From Planctomycetota bacterium (GTDB lineage: Bacteria; Planctomycetota; SZUA-567; H5-PLA8; CALKMO01): a stretch of 6,864 bases of DNA. The notes under the pieces were generated by a model that saw only the letters and a list, made by a program, of their open reading frames with translations, was not told the DNA's origin and ran no database searches. Shown piece by piece: positions 6,161-6,864 of the stretch. Numbering within the stretch: the stretch's first letter is position 1; every line of letters begins with the position of its first letter. The stretch lies in the NCBI GenBank assembly GCA_026417845.1, contig JAOACM010000248.1:1-6864 (forward strand), given 5' to 3'. Position numbers and translations under genes: made by a program.

Positions 6161-6210
6161 GCGATGTAGTTTCCCTCCCGCGCCGCCGCGGGTGCATTAC
6201 CGTAAATGCA
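6149..6210. promoter_or_regulatory. Cluster of three perfect short palindromes upstream of argC
   Basis: CGCTTT-ttg-AAAGCG (6149-6163), CCCGCG-ccgc-CGCGGG (6177-6192) and TGCATT-N6-AATGCA (6193-6210) follow one another. The last has the 18-base, 6-6-6 layout seen in dimeric repressor sites, and its AT-rich outer arms loosely recall ArgR boxes, but it is not a consensus ARG box. They lie at and upstream of the candidate argC promoter. An operator role is inference. Confidence 0.4.
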
Positions 6211-6468
6211 GGATTCTGGAGCGACCCGCGAGAGACGCGCCCCGGGTACACATCCGGTTCACACCCTTCGAACCGGGCAGACGGAGAGCGGATCATGTCT
6301 CCAGACCCTATACATTCCGAACTCCGCGGTTACGGCCATACACCCCGCGCCGCACCACAGTCCAACCGGCTCGTCTCCCCCCGAAAACGTCCGCGCCTCT
6401 TTCCGCCAGGTCCGCCTTCCTGTCCCGGCCCCGCCTCTCGAAGGACCGGCCCGCCCCCGGCGGAGCAG

Positions 6469-6498
6469 TTGACATGCGGCGCCCTTTTACGTTATACG
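6469..6498 (+). promoter_or_regulatory. Sigma-70-type promoter of the zinc-ribbon membrane protein gene
   Basis: A perfect -35 box TTGACA (6469-6474) is followed after 18 bases by TATACG (6493-6498, four of six) in a conspicuous AT-rich island. The -10 lies within a perfect tandem 7-mer, ACGTTAT twice at 6489-6502. A CATAAT at 6505-6510 is a better -10 hexamer but is too far from the -35 box. The start codon lies about 45 bases downstream of the predicted transcription start. Confidence 0.55.
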
Positions 6499-6547
6499 TT
6501 ATTTCATAATATGGGCTTCGACCGGCGATGGGGGAGGAAAGCGCGCG

Positions 6548-6864
6548 ATGCTTACCTGCAGCGCATGCGGCACCAGCCTGGTCCACGGCGGCGCCAGACG
6601 GCGCGACGGCGTCTATTGTCTGGAATGCGCAGCCAAACTGGGGCCGGAGCCGAACTACGATATCGTCCACGCGGCGCTGAACGCCGCGCGTAAGACCCCT
6701 ACGCAGATGGATATCCTCTCCATCAGGGACAGCGTAGAGAAGAGCGAGGAAACCGTCCGCAGGATAGAGAAACAGATCAGAATAATGAGAAACATACTCT
6801 TGACGGCGTCGGTGGTTCTCGTCCTCCTCGTCGCGCTGGCGGTGGCGCTGCTCCGGATGCGTCC
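6548..6864 (+). CDS. Zinc-ribbon, coiled-coil, single-pass membrane protein; partial, C-terminus off window
   Basis: The 105 visible codons begin MLTCSACGTSL. Cys4/Cys7 and Cys24/Cys27 form two CxxC pairs about 17 residues apart, a small zinc ribbon. Residues about 52-82 are a charged amphipathic helix likely to form a coiled coil (DILSIRDSVEKSEETVRRIE). Residues 83-102 are a hydrophobic membrane span (ILLTASVVLVLLVALAVALL), with Arg103 and Arg105 after it. The zinc ribbon would face the cytoplasm if the membrane helix is N-in, which is inferred. The start is supported by GGAGG at 6533-6537, 10 bases upstream, and by its own promoter. I recognise no named family and no function should be assumed; such zinc-ribbon membrane proteins are often uncharacterised. 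The frame continues past the window end. Confidence 0.85.
   Translation, partial: MLTCSACGTSLVHGGARRRDGVYCLECAAKLGPEPNYDIVHAALNAARKTPTQMDILSIRDSVEKSEETVRRIEKQIRIMRNILLTASVVLVLLVALAVALLRMR

Larger units (their letters stand above)
6044..6468. other. Divergent control region between argC and the zinc-ribbon gene
   Basis: About 425 bp with no protein-like frame on either strand. It contains the argC ribosome binding site, a weak argC promoter candidate, a cluster of short perfect palindromes at 6149-6210 and a hairpin CCGGTTC/GAACCGG (6254-6260, 6270-6276). The 9-mer CAGGATTCT occurs twice, at 6044-6052 and 6209-6217. I see nothing definite in 6277-6468. Confidence 0.65.

Noticed and set aside
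4751..6169. 472-codon open frame on the plus strand over argC
   Set aside because: It mirrors argC, which has all its catalytic motifs on the minus strand.

Overview
This is a GC-rich bacterial chromosomal window. It holds three genes on the minus strand and one divergent gene fragment on the plus strand. I see no rRNA, tRNA, CRISPR array, transposase or phage gene. The organism cannot be named from this sequence. A RACo-type corrinoid activator suggests an anaerobic methyl-transfer metabolism. The large acetyl-xylan-esterase-like protein, high GC and long intergenic gaps would fit a Planctomycetota, Verrucomicrobiota/Lentisphaerota or related environmental lineage; that placement is inference with low confidence.

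Layout from left to right. Positions 1-1593 (minus) hold the first 531 codons of an ASKHA/DUF4445 ferredoxin-domain protein of the RACo family, with its C-terminus cut off by the window edge. Positions 1594-2189 are a 596 bp gap with no convincing gene but with a 13 bp perfect inverted repeat. Positions 2190-4328 (minus) encode a 712-residue protein made of two related alpha/beta-hydrolase folds joined by a long charged, disordered linker; the serine nucleophile position is glycine in both halves. Positions 4329-4993 are a 665 bp gap with two further long inverted repeats, one just upstream of the hydrolase ribosome binding site and one forming a compact multi-stem element at 4749-4877. Positions 4994-6043 (minus) are argC, with an excellent ribosome binding site. 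Positions 6044-6468 are a divergent control region with clustered short palindromes. A promoter at 6469-6498 then drives a small zinc-ribbon, coiled-coil, membrane-anchored protein from 6548, which runs off the right edge.

The three minus-strand genes are separated by gaps of about 600 bp, so they are probably separate transcription units and not a tight operon. ArgC belongs to arginine biosynthesis. The RACo-like protein would reactivate a corrinoid protein whose gene is probably beyond the left edge. The tandem hydrolase-like protein has no evident pathway partner here. The two most unusual things are the apparently serine-less tandem hydrolase and the recurrence, in both minus-strand gaps, of long inverted repeats one arm of which can instead form a local hairpin.
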